Shown in pieces: positions 26,848 to 36,822 of a stretch of DNA of 64,000 bases. The DNA comes from Tessaracoccus timonensis (GTDB taxonomy: Bacteria > Actinomycetota > Actinomycetes > Propionibacteriales > Propionibacteriaceae), in the NCBI RefSeq assembly GCF_900343145.1, contig NZ_LT996886.1:434001-498000 (forward strand), written 5' to 3'. Position 1 is the stretch's first letter. Each line of letters opens with the position of its first letter. The position numbers and the translations under genes are program-made. The notes under the pieces were generated by a model that was not told where the DNA came from, ran no database searches, and worked only from the letters and a program-made list of their open reading frames with translations.

Positions 26848-28147
26848 GGGAATCTTCCCTGCGGACAGAGAACCACGCGGCCCGCCTGCCATCCATCTCC
26901 GTCACCTCGAACGTGAAATCGACGGTGATCGGCTCCGCAGGCATCTCGCTCGGCTCGAGCGCCACACAGATGCGAGAACCCACCTCCGGCAACGCACCCA
27001 ACACCGCCATGAAGTAGCCAGCGACGGTGTCGTACGGCCCGTCGGGGATCACGAAACCCGTGGCATCGGCGAACTCCTCGATGGTGGCGAGCCCGTCGAA
27101 TTGGTTCACCTGCAGATGCGCCCGCGGCTCCGGCACGTCGTATTCGTCGGTGATATCGCCGATCAGTTCCTCCATGAGGTCTTCCATCGTGACGATGCCC
27201 GCGGTACCGCCGTACTCGTCGCGTACGACGGCAATGTGCATGCTTCCCTTTCGCATGGCAGTCATCGCGGGGAGGATGCGCATGGTTTCTGGAAGGTGCA
27301 GGATGGGGCGCACGATGCTGCGCACGTCGCCACCCCGCGCGGTTCCCTCCACATCCATCAGATCGCGTACGTGCAAGAAACCGATCACCTTGTCCGTCGA
27401 TCCATCCGTCACTGGGTAGCGAGAACGCGGTGCCCCGCGTACCTCTCGGTAGGCCTTTTGGATAGGCATGTCTGCGGGCAGAAAGTCGACCTCGGTGCGG
27501 GGCACCATCACCTCGCGGAGGCTCAACTCGCCGGCCTGGAACACCTCATCGACGATGCGACGTTCTTCGTCGCCGAGAGTTTCGGAGCTGGACACCATCT
27601 GCCGCAGCTCTTCGTCGGTGACAACTTCCCTCGCCTGCTGAGGATCACCGCCGAGCACACGCACCAGCGCGTTGGTTGACACGTCGAGCAGCCAAATTAC
27701 GGGGCGCATCAGCGTCGCGATGCCAGCAACCATCGGGGCCAGCATCAGCGCGAACGACTCGGCGCGCTGCATAGCGAGGCGCTTGGCCGTCAGCTCGCCA
27801 ACGACGATGGAGAAGTAGGCGATCACCAGCGTCAATCCGACGAGGGCTAGCGTGTCTGCGAGGCCGGAAGGAACGCCCCACGACACCAACCATGGAACGA
27901 CGCGAGGTGCGATCGAGGAGGCACCGAATGAGGCTGACAGGAAGCCCGAGACGGTGACCCCAATCTGTACAGCGGAGAGGAAGTTGTTCGGGTTGTCGGT
28001 GAGTTTCTCGATGGCCTGCCCACGCTGTCCGCGTGTGCTGAGCTGACGAACCTGAGAGTCGCGAAGAGAGACGAGGGCCATTTCGGCCGCCGCGAAGGTG
28101 CCACCGATGAGGATGAAGAGCGCAATGAGCGCGATATCTGTTGCCAT
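26840..28147 (-). CDS. CNNM/CorC-like membrane protein (DUF21 - CBS pair - CorC_HlyC)
   Basis: A 435-residue protein: N-terminal DUF21 membrane domain (about 1-190, three to four segments), two CBS domains (about 205-335, with MVPRTEVDFLPADMP and AVVRDEYGGTAGIVTMEDL) and a C-terminal transporter-associated domain. The family is often labelled hemolysin but evidence points to Mg2+/Co2+ transport or efflux. It starts 6 bp after purU and overlaps the kinase gene. Confidence 0.93.
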   Translation of the reverse strand: MATDIALIALFILIGGTFAAAEMALVSLRDSQVRQLSTRGQRGQAIEKLTDNPNNFLSAVQIGVTVSGFLSASFGASSIAPRVVPWLVSWGVPSGLADTLALVGLTLVIAYFSIVVGELTAKRLAMQRAESFALMLAPMVAGIATLMRPVIWLLDVSTNALVRVLGGDPQQAREVVTDEELRQMVSSSETLGDEERRIVDEVFQAGELSLREVMVPRTEVDFLPADMPIQKAYREVRGAPRSRYPVTDGSTDKVIGFLHVRDLMDVEGTARGGDVRSIVRPILHLPETMRILPAMTAMRKGSMHIAVVRDEYGGTAGIVTMEDLMEELIGDITDEYDVPEPRAHLQVNQFDGLATIEEFADATGFVIPDGPYDTVAGYFMAVLGALPEVGSRICVALEPSEMPAEPITVDFTFEVTEMDGRRAAWFSVRREDSHA

Positions 28148-28153
28148 AGATGA

Positions 28154-28993
28154 TTACCGGAAAATCACGGTCCGGTCGCCGTCTAGCAATACCCGGTGTT
28201 CTGCGAAGAGCCGCACGGCCTCAGCCAACGTCTGCGACTCCTGCGTCTGCCCCTTGCTGACGAGCTTGGACACATTCATCGAGTGGTCAACTCGAGTGAC
28301 GTTCTGTTCGATGATCGGGCCTTCGTCGAGGTCACTCGTGACGAAGTGTGCCGTCGCACCAATCAATTTCACCCCTCGATTATGCGCCTGCCGGTAGGGA
28401 TTCGCGCCCTTGAACCCGGGCAGGAACGAGTGGTGAATGTTGATGGCACGCCCGGCTAGAAACTCACACAATTCGGGGCTGAGAATCTGCATGTAGCGCG
28501 CCAACACCACCAGTTCCACGTCGTGCTCGACGACGAACTGGCGCACCTCAGCCTCGAACTGCGCCTTCGTCTCCGGCGACACGTGCCGGTGGGTGAAAGG
28601 CACGTCGTAGAACTCCGCCAAGGGCGCAAGCACGTCGTGGTTCGCCATCACCGCCAGCACATCGATGGGCAGCGCACCGGAGCGTGATCGAAACAGGAGG
28701 TCGTTGACGGCGTGGCCAGCCTTCGACGCGAGGACGAGCGTACGCACCTCTCGTCCCACCACGTCGACCCGAAACGTTGCCTGATACCGATCCATCTGCT
28801 CGTGAACGGCGCGCTCCAGCTCGGGTGCAGCCACCCCCTGCACTTCCACGCGGGCGAAAAACTGCCCGGAATCCGGTGACGCGAACTGCTGCATCTCGAC
28901 GATGTTGCCACCCACCGAGACGACGCCAGCGGTCATGGCGTGGATCAGCCCCGACCTGTCAGGGCATCGCAGCGAGAGAACTAAGTCAGACAT
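28154..28993 (-). CDS. purU: Formyltetrahydrofolate deformylase
   Basis: Hydrolyses 10-formyl-THF to formate and THF, balancing one-carbon pools. The N-terminal ACT domain (residues 1-80, LRCPDRSGLIHAM) is followed by a formyltransferase-fold domain with catalytic Asn185 and His187 (NIHHSFLPGF) and Asp223 (SDLDEGPII). 279 residues, normal length. First gene of a three-gene run on the minus strand. Confidence 0.96.
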   Translation of the reverse strand: MSDLVLSLRCPDRSGLIHAMTAGVVSVGGNIVEMQQFASPDSGQFFARVEVQGVAAPELERAVHEQMDRYQATFRVDVVGREVRTLVLASKAGHAVNDLLFRSRSGALPIDVLAVMANHDVLAPLAEFYDVPFTHRHVSPETKAQFEAEVRQFVVEHDVELVVLARYMQILSPELCEFLAGRAINIHHSFLPGFKGANPYRQAHNRGVKLIGATAHFVTSDLDEGPIIEQNVTRVDHSMNVSKLVSKGQTQESQTLAEAVRLFAEHRVLLDGDRTVIFR

Positions 28994-29138
28994 GCGATTA
29001 GCCTATTGCATTGCACAATCGATGCCCTTGCTCGCTGATGGCGGACATGATTTCTGTCATAGCCCTTGTCATGTGACCCATTTGTCGTGCATCCTCATTG
29101 CAGTCAACCGGCCACGAGCGGCACAAAGGAGTCACCGC

Positions 29139-29498
29139 ATGACCGATCAACAACCGTCTCCCCACATGGAGCCGAGGGGAACTATTCCGACGGAGGAGTT
29201 CCAGCGAGTCCAGAACTCACCTGAGTTCGCCCACCTCAAGAAGGAGTTCCGCGGGTTCGCGTTCCCCATGACCGCTGCCTTCTTCATCTGGTACGCGCTC
29301 TACGTTCTGCTGTCGACGCTGGCGCAGGACTTCATGTCCATCCGCGTCGTTGGCTCGATCAACATCGGGCTCATCATGGGCTTCCTGCAGTTCGTCACCA
29401 CCTTCCTCATCACGTGGCTGTACATCCGCCACATGAACCACAAGGTGGACCCCCTGGCGGAAGAACTGCGTGATCAGCTGGAGAGGAGCGCGCGATGA
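29139..29498 (+). CDS. DUF485 family membrane protein (YjcH-like)
   Basis: A 119-residue protein with two transmembrane segments (about residues 46-68 and 81-103) and a C-terminal amphipathic tail, the DUF485 pattern. The start at ATG 29139 has AAAGGAG upstream; the longer frame from 28902 is not credible. It overlaps the symporter gene by ATGA, matching the yjcH-actP pairing of enteric bacteria. Confidence 0.92.
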   Translation: MTDQQPSPHMEPRGTIPTEEFQRVQNSPEFAHLKKEFRGFAFPMTAAFFIWYALYVLLSTLAQDFMSIRVVGSINIGLIMGFLQFVTTFLITWLYIRHMNHKVDPLAEELRDQLERSAR

Positions 29499-31114
29499 TG
29501 CATCTGCTCGAATCTCAGGTGGGCAATCCCATCATTAATATCTCCATCTTCGTCGGCTTCGTCGTCGTCACGCTCTTCGTGGTGGTTCGCGTCACGAGCG
29601 GCAACAAGAAGAAGAAATCGGGAGATTTCTACACCGGTGGCGCGCAATTCTCCGGCACGCAAAACGGTTTCGCCATCGCGGGCGACTACCTCTCCGCCGC
29701 TTCGTTCCTCGGCATCGTCGGCGCCGTCGCGCTGACTGGCTACGACGGCTTCCTGTACTCGATCGGCTTCTTCGTGGCGTGGCTGGTGGCGCTGCTGCTC
29801 GTCGCTGAGCCACTGCGCAACACCGGCCGCTACACCATGGCCGACGTGCTCAGTTTCCGCATGCGGCAAAAGCCGGTGCGCATGGCGGCAGCGCTCTCCA
29901 CGCTGGCCGTCTCCTTCTTCTACCTGCTGGCCCAGATGGCGGGCGCGGGCGGCCTGGTGTCGCTCCTGCTCGGCATCGAAGGTGGGATGCAGCAGAGTCT
30001 GGTGATCGCCATCGTCGGCGTCTTGATGGTGGCCTACGTGCTCATCGGTGGCATGAAGGGCACCACCTGGGTGCAGATGATTAAGGCCGTGCTCCTCATC
30101 GCCGGCGTGCTCATCATGACCATCTGGATTCTCATCAGCACCGGGTTCAACATCTCCGAGTTGCTCTCGAACGCCGTCGAGACTCATAAGGCTTCGGAGA
30201 GCGGAATCGGCGAGAAGATCCTGGACCCGATGGGCAAGTACGGATCGAACATCCCTGGCTTCATTTCGCTCTCGCTGGCGCTCGTGCTGGGCGCCTCGGG
30301 CCTGCCGCACGTGCTGATGCGCTTCTACACGGTGCCGACGGCGAAGGAAGCCCGCAAGTCGGTGACCTGGGCCATCATCCTCATCGGATCCTTCTACCTG
30401 ATGACGATGGTGCTCGGCTACGGTGCAGCGTGGCTCGTCGGCCCCGATGCCATCAAGGGCATGCCTGGTGGCGCCAACGCGGCCGCTCCTGCACTGGCGT
30501 TCCACCTCGGTGGCGAGATCCTGATGGCCGTGATTGCCGGCGTGGCGTTCGCGACGATCCTCGCCGTTGTGGCGGGCCTGACCATCACCGCGTCCGCGTC
30601 GTTCGCGCACGACATCTACAACTCCGTGATGAAGGACGGTAAGGCGGACCCTGGTCAGGAAGTGAAGGTGGCGCGCATCACGTCGGTGGTCATCGGCCTG
30701 CTCGCCATCGTGGGCGGTATCGCAGCGAAGGAGATGAACGTCGCGTTCCTGGTGGCGCTCGCATTCGCGATCGCCGCGTCGGCCAACCTGCCATCCATCC
30801 TGTACTCGCTGTACTGGAAGAAGTTCTCGACGGCGGGCTCCCTGTGGTCCATCTACGGCGGCCTCATCAGCGCCTTGGTGCTGATCATCTTCTCCCCCGC
30901 CGTGTCCGGCTCGCCCACGGCGATGCTCCCCGACATGGACTTTGCCTGGTTCCCGCTGGATAACCCCGCCCTCGTGTCGGTGCCGTTGGGATTCTTCCTC
31001 GGCTGGCTGGTCTCCGTCGTGAAGCCCGACGGAGACAAGTTCGCGGCGCAGAGCGCCGAGATGGAGGTGCGGTCCATGACCGGCGCCGGCGCCGAAGGTG
31101 CGCTGGAGCACTAG
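29495..31114 (+). CDS. Sodium:solute symporter, cation/acetate (ActP-like) type
   Basis: A 539-residue secondary transporter of the SSS family with about 13 membrane segments. ActP-like features are FYTGGAQFSGTQNGFAIAGD near residue 46, LADVLSFRM-type motif (TMADVLSFRM) and GLPHVLMRFYTVPTAKEAR. With DUF485 upstream, monocarboxylate (acetate, propionate or pyruvate) uptake is likely; the exact solute is inference. Two ATG codons in tandem open the gene; a hairpin follows. Confidence 0.93.
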   Translation: MMHLLESQVGNPIINISIFVGFVVVTLFVVVRVTSGNKKKKSGDFYTGGAQFSGTQNGFAIAGDYLSAASFLGIVGAVALTGYDGFLYSIGFFVAWLVALLLVAEPLRNTGRYTMADVLSFRMRQKPVRMAAALSTLAVSFFYLLAQMAGAGGLVSLLLGIEGGMQQSLVIAIVGVLMVAYVLIGGMKGTTWVQMIKAVLLIAGVLIMTIWILISTGFNISELLSNAVETHKASESGIGEKILDPMGKYGSNIPGFISLSLALVLGASGLPHVLMRFYTVPTAKEARKSVTWAIILIGSFYLMTMVLGYGAAWLVGPDAIKGMPGGANAAAPALAFHLGGEILMAVIAGVAFATILAVVAGLTITASASFAHDIYNSVMKDGKADPGQEVKVARITSVVIGLLAIVGGIAAKEMNVAFLVALAFAIAASANLPSILYSLYWKKFSTAGSLWSIYGGLISALVLIIFSPAVSGSPTAMLPDMDFAWFPLDNPALVSVPLGFFLGWLVSVVKPDGDKFAAQSAEMEVRSMTGAGAEGALEH

Positions 31115-31133
31115 ACCCGTCCGCAACGCTACG

Positions 31134-31169
31134 TGCGGCCTGTTCCTCCTCGACGGGGACCAGGCCGCA
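31134..31169 (+). terminator. Terminator hairpin of the symporter operon
   Basis: TGCGGCCTG (31134-31142) pairs with CAGGCCGCA (31161-31169), perfect 9-bp stem around an 18-nt loop, 20 bp after the symporter stop; no U-tract. Confidence 0.7.
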
Positions 31170-31193
31170 TGTGCGTTCTCAGCCAAGCAGCGC

Positions 31194-31243
31194 GTTAGCT
31201 GGCAGTTTGTCGCCCAATGACGGGCGCGGATCTGCCACCTAAC
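31194..31243. repeat. Palindromic element C, copy 1
   Basis: Imperfect palindrome: GTTAGCTGGCAG (31194-31205) mirrors the right end CTGCCACCTAAC (31232-31243), with an inner CGCCC/GGGCG stem. Its right end contains the TAG stop of the DUF559 gene. Copy 2, in opposite orientation, lies at 32227-32274 on the other side of that gene. Confidence 0.82.
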
Positions 31244-32147
31244 AGCGCGAGCATGCCCGGCAAGAGCCCTTCCAACCGCGAGTGCGCAGCGCCTGCGCCA
31301 GCACTCGCGCCACAGCACAAGGCTCACGCAGCACTTGTCTCCAAGTGAACCGGAGGGTGACCACGCCCAGCTCTATGGCATGCCGGTTGTCGCGCACGGC
31401 GTCGGCGTCGCCGTCGTGGAATTTGCTCCCGTCGAGCTCGGCGAGCACCCCGACATCCTCAAACCACACATCGACGCGGTACCCCTGCGCACTGCGCACC
31501 TGCCTGCTGGGCAGATCGAACCCGTGCGCGAGCAGCACTCGCTCATGAAAGAGCCACTCGAGCACGCTTTCAACGCCGTCCTCGGCCGCGTCACACAGTT
31601 GCTCGATGAGCGCTCGACGTACCTGCCGCTCTCGCGCCTCAAGCGCTTTGCGCAACAGTGACGGAGTGGTCGCCCCACGCGCACACGCGCGCGTGATGCC
31701 TTCGACGAGCGTGAACTCGTCGGCTTCACCGGCGAGATCCAGCAGCGTCGCTTCCGCCGATGTGCGCCGTAGCTGCCCCCACGCGTGCCGCTGTCCTCTG
31801 CGGTACACCGCCCGCAGCTTGCCATGTGTCAAGGGCGAACGCCTGCGCGGGCTCCACACGGTGATCGTCGACGGCGGCTCCTGGACGAAACCAAGCACGT
31901 GGGCCGCGGCCGCTCCGCCGAGGGCTGCGTCGGGCCCGCCACGCAACAGCGCGGCCCGGGCGAATGGCCACCATGTGACTGAGCCGACGATGTGCAGGCC
32001 CGGCGCGAGCGTCGTCCAGTCACGCGCGATGCGACGTAACGCCTTTGGCGTGAGTCCGCAGCTGATCGCCTGGGCGGTCGAGATGGCACCCCGCTGCGAG
32101 GCGACGAGGTCCAGCAGGGCTTGGGGTATGGGTATGCGCGGCAACAT
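31239..32147 (-). CDS. AbiEi-like winged-helix protein with C-terminal DUF559 (Vsr-like nuclease fold) domain
   Basis: About 302 residues from ATG 32147 (MLPRIPIPQALLDL); the frame runs open to 32270 through repeat C2. The N-terminus resembles the AbiEi antitoxin winged helix (AISTAQAISCGLTPKALRRI). The C-terminal part has a DUF559/Vsr-like core (YRVDVWFEDVGVLAELDGSK), whose Asp and Glu could bind metal. Such proteins are common in Actinobacteria; function is unproven. No toxin gene is adjacent. Both ends touch inverted copies of palindrome C, which suggests it moved or was moved as a unit. Confidence 0.8.
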   Translation of the reverse strand: MLPRIPIPQALLDLVASQRGAISTAQAISCGLTPKALRRIARDWTTLAPGLHIVGSVTWWPFARAALLRGGPDAALGGAAAAHVLGFVQEPPSTITVWSPRRRSPLTHGKLRAVYRRGQRHAWGQLRRTSAEATLLDLAGEADEFTLVEGITRACARGATTPSLLRKALEARERQVRRALIEQLCDAAEDGVESVLEWLFHERVLLAHGFDLPSRQVRSAQGYRVDVWFEDVGVLAELDGSKFHDGDADAVRDNRHAIELGVVTLRFTWRQVLREPCAVARVLAQALRTRGWKGSCRACSRC

Positions 32148-32226
32148 GCAGCCATCGTCGGAGCGCAGTGGTGCATCGCGCCAGGGCCTCGTCGAAACGG
32201 ACAACACTTCTTCCGACGAGCAACCC

Positions 32227-32274
32227 TTAGGTGGCAGTTTCCGGCCCATCATTGGGCGACAAACTGCCACCTAA
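32227..32274. repeat. Palindromic element C, copy 2 (inverted relative to copy 1)
   Basis: TTAGGTGGCAGTTT (32227-32240) pairs with AAACTGCCACCTAA (32261-32274), a perfect 14-bp inverted repeat, with inner GCCCA/TGGGC. Its reverse complement matches the left two-thirds of copy 1. It lies 80 bp upstream of the DUF559 gene start. Confidence 0.88.
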
Positions 32275-32312
32275 CGGATCGCACGACCAGGCCCCGGAAC
32301 CCCAACAACGCC

Positions 32313-32348
32313 AAGCGCCCCCGCAGCCAACTGGCTGCGGGGGCGCTT
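32313..32348 (-). terminator. Strong hairpin terminator after mdh
   Basis: Perfect 16-bp stem (32313-32328 against 32333-32348; AAGCGCCCCCGCAGCC) with a 4-nt loop AACT, 15 bp past the mdh stop. GC-rich without U-tract, as is common in high-GC genomes. Confidence 0.85.
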
Positions 32349-32362
32349 CGCGTCGGGATAAC

Positions 32363-33352
32363 TCAGATGAGGCCGAGTTCCTTCACGGCCTGGCGTTCAC
32401 CTTCGAGCTCGGCGACGGAGGCGTCGATCTTGGCGCGCGAGAACTCGCCCACCTCGAGGCCCTGGACGATCTCTACCTTGCCGTCGGTCACCGTGCAGGG
32501 GAAGGAGGAGATGAGGCCCTCGGGCACGCCGTAGGAGCCGTCGGATGGGATCGACATGGACACCCAGTCGCCCTCAGGCGTGCCCAGGGCCCAGTCGCGC
32601 ATGTGCTCGACGGTGGCGTTCGCGGCGGAGGCAGCCGACGACAACCCGCGCGCCTCGATGATGGCAGCGCCGCGCTTGGCGACCGTCGGGATGAAGGTGT
32701 TCTCGATCCACTCCTGGTCGTTCACGGCCTCGGCAGCGTTCTTGCCGCCAACCTTGGCGTTGAACAGGTCGGGGTACTGGGTGGCGGAGTGGTTGCCCCA
32801 GATGGTCATGTTCGTGATCTCGGTGACGGGCACGTCGAGCTTCGCGGCGAGCTGCGAGATGGCGCGGTTGTGGTCGAGACGGGTGAGCGCGTTGAAGCGA
32901 TCGTTCGGGATGTCGGGCGCGTTCGTCATGGCGATGAGCGCGTTCGTGTTGGCGGGGTTGCCGGTGACAAGCACGCGAACGTCGTCGGCGGCAACCTTGT
33001 TGAGGGCCTTGCCCTGCGCGGTGAAGATGGCGCCGTTGGCGGAAAGCAGATCGGAGCGCTCCATGCCCTGCTTGCGCGGCATTGCGCCGACCAGCATGGC
33101 CATGTTGACGCCGTCGAATACCTTCTCCGGGTCGTCGCCAATCTCGATGTTGACGAGGTTCGGGAAGGCGCAGTCGTCGAGCTCCATGACGACGCCTTCG
33201 AGCGCCTTCAGCGCGGGGGTGATTTCGAGCAGGCGTAGCTCGATGGGGCGATCGCCAAGCAGCGAGCCGCTCGCAATACGGAAAAGGAGGCTGTAACAAA
33301 TCTGTCCGGCTGCGCCGGTCACGGCAATCTTGACGGGAGCTGCAGTGCTCAC
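32363..33352 (-). CDS. mdh: Malate dehydrogenase
   Basis: Interconverts malate and oxaloacetate with NAD in the TCA cycle. 329 residues, the type 2 actinobacterial/cytosolic-like form. NAD loop GAAGQI (13-18), Arg93 in MPRKQGMER, Asp160 and catalytic His188 ([11 protein letters not shown]) are present. The start is GTG 33352. It is monocistronic, with a strong terminator. Confidence 0.97.
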   Translation of the reverse strand: MSTAAPVKIAVTGAAGQICYSLLFRIASGSLLGDRPIELRLLEITPALKALEGVVMELDDCAFPNLVNIEIGDDPEKVFDGVNMAMLVGAMPRKQGMERSDLLSANGAIFTAQGKALNKVAADDVRVLVTGNPANTNALIAMTNAPDIPNDRFNALTRLDHNRAISQLAAKLDVPVTEITNMTIWGNHSATQYPDLFNAKVGGKNAAEAVNDQEWIENTFIPTVAKRGAAIIEARGLSSAASAANATVEHMRDWALGTPEGDWVSMSIPSDGSYGVPEGLISSFPCTVTDGKVEIVQGLEVGEFSRAKIDASVAELEGERQAVKELGLI

Positions 33353-33428
33353 TTCGATGTCCTCTCAAACGTTGGGGTCGGCCTACAACGACGACTCTAC
33401 CGCGCCCCCGATAGGCACCAATCACCCA

Positions 33429-34073
33429 CTAGAGATAGCGGGGCAACCAGTGCACCACTTCGACGGCCAGAACGAGCGCCAACCAAGCGATCAACGCGAT
33501 GGTGAACCAACCGCCGCGTACCCAGCCGAGCGCGCGACGGTGCCACTTCCCCGTCGGGAATAGTCGCCCTTCGAGGATGTTCCACTGCGTCATCGAGTAG
33601 AAGACGAAGGTGGTGGAGATGGTGACGGTCAGGCACCACGGGCACAGCGCGCCGATCACGAACGTGGATTGAAACAGCAGCCAGTAGGCGAACACTAGGC
33701 CGAGGAAGTACACGCCGTTTGCGGTCAGCATGAACCATCGCGGGAACTTCACTTTGCACAGTGAGGCGACGGCGATCGTCATCACGACGGGTTCCGAGAT
33801 CATGCCGAGAAACGCGTTCGGGAAACCGAATACCGATGCCTGCCACGACTTCCCGACGGTAGCGCAGTCGAGCACAGCGTTGATGGAGCAGTTGAGCTGT
33901 GCGTCGGGATTTGCAGCCAACACGATGGCGTCGTACGAGAGCACCACGCTCGCGATCAATGAGATGATCGCGAACACGAGCATCTCAGTGAAGAGAACGT
34001 AGCGGTCTTTCAGTGTCGGCTCGTCGTCCAGCTCAATGTCGGCTCCGTCGAGTTCCGTCTGCGCTGTGGCCAT
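33429..34073 (-). CDS. Vitamin K epoxide reductase (VKOR) family protein
   Basis: A membrane oxidoreductase that re-oxidises DsbA-like proteins using quinone, supporting disulfide formation outside the cell. About 214 residues from ATG 34073 (MATAQTEL); an ATG three codons upstream (34082) is also possible. Five hydrophobic segments; redox Cys62 and Cys70 (NCSINAVLDCATVG) and CPWC (144-147) are all present. Confidence 0.92.
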   Translation of the reverse strand: MATAQTELDGADIELDDEPTLKDRYVLFTEMLVFAIISLIASVVLSYDAIVLAANPDAQLNCSINAVLDCATVGKSWQASVFGFPNAFLGMISEPVVMTIAVASLCKVKFPRWFMLTANGVYFLGLVFAYWLLFQSTFVIGALCPWCLTVTISTTFVFYSMTQWNILEGRLFPTGKWHRRALGWVRGGWFTIALIAWLALVLAVEVVHWLPRYL

Positions 34074-34111
34074 AGCGCACATAGTACCGACGCCGCGCCC
34101 CGTCCCCAGCA

Positions 34112-34423
34112 TCATCTGGCTGGCGGAACGACGAACGCGACGACGGCGATCGCCGCGGCCAGCCCAAAGTACGTCACGACGTCGAACACTCGTCGCCGCA
34201 CGACGAGGAGCCCCGCGATGCGTCGCGGCAGCACACTTCGCAACGCACCCGCGACGCCCATGGCCAACGCAATCGACATCGACGCCTTCCGCCAGTGCCC
34301 CAGGAACCCGAACGCGATGCCCAGCCCGACGATCAGCAGGCACACCCCAAGCGGCCAGAGGTTGTTGGGCGCCTCGTCCGCCGGCTTGTCCGGTTTGTCG
34401 CGGAGGGGGTCGTTATCAGCCAT
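34112..34423 (-). CDS. DUF3017 family membrane protein
   Basis: 103 residues from ATG 34423, overlapping folD by 8 bp. An acidic/basic N-terminus ([11 protein letters not shown]) is followed by three hydrophobic segments. DUF3017 proteins lie beside folD in many Actinobacteria; their function is unknown. Confidence 0.85.
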   Translation of the reverse strand: MADNDPLRDKPDKPADEAPNNLWPLGVCLLIVGLGIAFGFLGHWRKASMSIALAMGVAGALRSVLPRRIAGLLVVRRRVFDVVTYFGLAAAIAVVAFVVPPAR

Positions 34424-35267
34424 GGAGCAGTTCTGCGCGATCAACGACGTTGCTGAGCAACATTGCGCGCGTCATCGGCCCCACGCCGCCGGGGTTGGGC
34501 GTGACCCACGCCGCCTTGCTCCACACGTCGGGCGCGAGATCACCGGTGGTTTTACCGTCGACGCGGCTCACGCCGACGTCGATGCAGATCGCGCCTTCCT
34601 TGATCATGTCCGCACTCACCATGCCGGGCACGCCCGCGGCTGCGACGACGATGTCCGCGCGTCGCGTGTGGCTTGCGACATCGCGTGTTCCGGTGTGGCA
34701 CAGCGTGACCGTCGCGTTCTCGCTGCGGCGGGTGAGGATCAGCCCGAGCGGGCGTCCGACGGTGATGCCACGCCCGACGACGCACACCTCCTTGCCGCGC
34801 CAGTCGATGCCGTGGTGCCGAACGAGTTCGACGATGCCGCGCGGCGTGCAGGGCAGCGTCGCGGGTTCGCCCAGGACCAGGCGCCCGAGGTTCACCGGGT
34901 GCAGCCCGTCGGCGTCCTTGTCGGGGTCGATGAGCGAGAGCGCCCAGTTCTCGTCGAGGTGCTTCGGGATGGGCAGTTGCACGATGTATCCCGTGCAGGC
35001 CGGGTTGTCGTTCAGCTCCCGGATGGCGTTCTCAAGCTGGGCTGCGGTGGCGTCGGCGGGCAGCTCCACCTGGATGGATTCGATGCCCACCTGTTCGCAG
35101 TCGCGGTGCTTCATCCGCACATAGTTGTGGCTGGCCGGGTCGTCCCCCACCAGCACGGTGGCGAGCCCGGGAGTGCAGCCGCGGGCACGCAGCCCGTCGA
35201 CCCGCTGCGTGAGGTCGGCCTTGATAGCTTTCGCGGTGGCTTTGCCGTCGAGAATCTGGGCAGTCAT
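34416..35267 (-). CDS. folD: Bifunctional methylenetetrahydrofolate dehydrogenase/cyclohydrolase FolD
   Basis: Makes 10-formyl-THF, the one-carbon donor for PurN and PurH. 283 residues with the active-site region [14 protein letters not shown], the [10 protein letters not shown] motif, [11 protein letters not shown] for NADP and the C-terminal [11 protein letters not shown]. It starts 10 bp after purH, so purN-purH-folD form one unit that matches donor supply to purine synthesis. Confidence 0.97.
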   Translation of the reverse strand: MTAQILDGKATAKAIKADLTQRVDGLRARGCTPGLATVLVGDDPASHNYVRMKHRDCEQVGIESIQVELPADATAAQLENAIRELNDNPACTGYIVQLPIPKHLDENWALSLIDPDKDADGLHPVNLGRLVLGEPATLPCTPRGIVELVRHHGIDWRGKEVCVVGRGITVGRPLGLILTRRSENATVTLCHTGTRDVASHTRRADIVVAAAGVPGMVSADMIKEGAICIDVGVSRVDGKTTGDLAPDVWSKAAWVTPNPGGVGPMTRAMLLSNVVDRAELLHG

Positions 35268-35277
35268 AGCTCCTCGC

Positions 35278-36822
35278 TCAGTGGAAGAAGTGGCGGGTTC
35301 CGGTGAAGTACATGGTGATGCCCGCTTGGGTGACGGCGTCGGTCACCTCTTGGTCGCGCACTGAGCCGCCCGGTTGCACGATCGCGCGCACGCCTGCGTC
35401 GATGAGTACCTGCGGGCCGTCCGCGAACGGGAAGAACGCATCGGACGCCGCGACGGAGCCCGACGCGCGCTCGCCCGCCCGGTTCACAGCAAGGTGGCAG
35501 GAGTCGACCCGGTTGACCTGCCCCATGCCCACGCCGACGGAGGCACCGTCGGCAGCGAGCAGGATGGCGTTCGACTTCACGGAGCGCACGGCGCGCCATG
35601 CGAATTCGAGGTCGCGGAGCGTGGCTTCGTCGACGGCGTCCCCGCAGGCCAGCGTCCAGTTGGCCGGGTTGTCGCCGTCGGCGTCGATGGCGTCGATATC
35701 TTGGCGCAGCAGCCCGCCGCTGATTTCGCGCGACGCCTGCCCGGTGCGCTGGGGAGCCTCGGCCACCAGGATGCGGATGTTCTTCTTCTTGCTGAGCGCT
35801 TCCACGGCTCCCTGCTCGTAGCCGGGCGCGACGATCACCTCAGTGAAGATCTCCGCCACCTGCTCTGCCATGGCGAGCGAGACGGGGCGGTTGCAGGCGA
35901 TGACCCCGCCGAATGCGGACACGGAATCGCAGGCGTGGGCCTTGCGGTGGGCCTCGGCAACGTCAGCTCCGACGGCAATGCCGCACGGGTTTGCGTGCTT
36001 GATGATGGCGACGCAGGGGCTGGCGTGGTCGTATGCCGCGCGGTAGGCGGCGTCGGCGTCAACGTAGTTGTTGTAGCTCATGGCCTTGCCGTGCAGCTGT
36101 TCTGCGCCGGCCAAGCCACCGCCGCCTGCGTCACGGTAGAGGGCGGCACGCTGGTGCGCGTTCTCGCCGTAGCGCAGGTCTGCGGTCTTCTCGTACGTGG
36201 CGCCGTACCAGGCGGGGGCCTCGTCGCTTTCTCCCTGCCCGCCGAGCCAGGTGGCGACGGCAACGTCGTAGTTGGCGGTGTGCCGGAACGCTTCGACGGC
36301 GAGCTGCCGGCGCTCTTCGACGGTGTAGCCGCCGTTCGCGAGCGCCTCGCGGAGTCCGGCGTACTGCGAGGCGTCGGTGATGACCGCGACGGATGCGTGG
36401 TTCTTGGCGGCGGCACGCACCATCGTCGGGCCGCCAATGTCGATCTGCTCGATAGTGTCGTCGAAGGATGCGCCGGAGGCCACCGTCTCCACGAAGGGAT
36501 ACAAGTTGGTGATGACAACGTCGAACGGGCGGACGTCGAGTTCGTCGAGCTGGGCGCGGTGGGATTCGAGCCGACGGTCGGCGAGAATGCCAGCGTGGAT
36601 CTTCGGGTGGAGGGTTTTCACGCGGCCGTCCAGGCATTCTGGGAACCCGGTGACCGTTTCGACGGGCACCACCGGCACACCCGCCTCCGCCAGCACGCGC
36701 GCGGTGGATCCGGTGGAGACGATCTCCACACCAGCGGCGGCAAGGTCTTGCCCGATCTCGACGAGCCCGTCCTTGTTGTAGACGCTCACGAGAGCGCGCT
36801 GCAGGGGTGTACGTCCAGCCAT
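35278..36822 (-). CDS. purH: Bifunctional AICAR transformylase/IMP cyclohydrolase
   Basis: Catalyses the last two steps of IMP synthesis. 514 residues: the N-terminal MGS-like cyclohydrolase domain ([35 protein letters not shown]) and the C-terminal transformylase domain ([12 protein letters not shown], then the C-terminal [11 protein letters not shown]). The start is ATG 36822, with GGAGGAAG 4 bp upstream. Its ATG overlaps the purN stop (TAATG). Confidence 0.97.
   Translation of the reverse strand: MAGRTPLQRALVSVYNKDGLVEIGQDLAAAGVEIVSTGSTARVLAEAGVPVVPVETVTGFPECLDGRVKTLHPKIHAGILADRRLESHRAQLDELDVRPFDVVITNLYPFVETVASGASFDDTIEQIDIGGPTMVRAAAKNHASVAVITDASQYAGLREALANGGYTVEERRQLAVEAFRHTANYDVAVATWLGGQGESDEAPAWYGATYEKTADLRYGENAHQRAALYRDAGGGGLAGAEQLHGKAMSYNNYVDADAAYRAAYDHASPCVAIIKHANPCGIAVGADVAEAHRKAHACDSVSAFGGVIACNRPVSLAMAEQVAEIFTEVIVAPGYEQGAVEALSKKKNIRILVAEAPQRTGQASREISGGLLRQDIDAIDADGDNPANWTLACGDAVDEATLRDLEFAWRAVRSVKSNAILLAADGASVGVGMGQVNRVDSCHLAVNRAGERASGSVAASDAFFPFADGPQVLIDAGVRAIVQPGGSVRDQEVTDAVTQAGITMYFTGTRHFFH

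Noticed and set aside
29080-29110. TGTGACCCATTTGTCG upstream of the DUF485-symporter pair, considered as a CRP/GlxR site
   Set aside because: Only the left half-site fits the TGTGA-N6-TCACA consensus.
29474-31327. 617-codon open frame on the minus strand opposite the ActP-like symporter
   Set aside because: Its composition is the Arg/His/Glu/Gly-rich type produced by reading high-GC codons backwards, and the plus-strand symporter is unmistakable.
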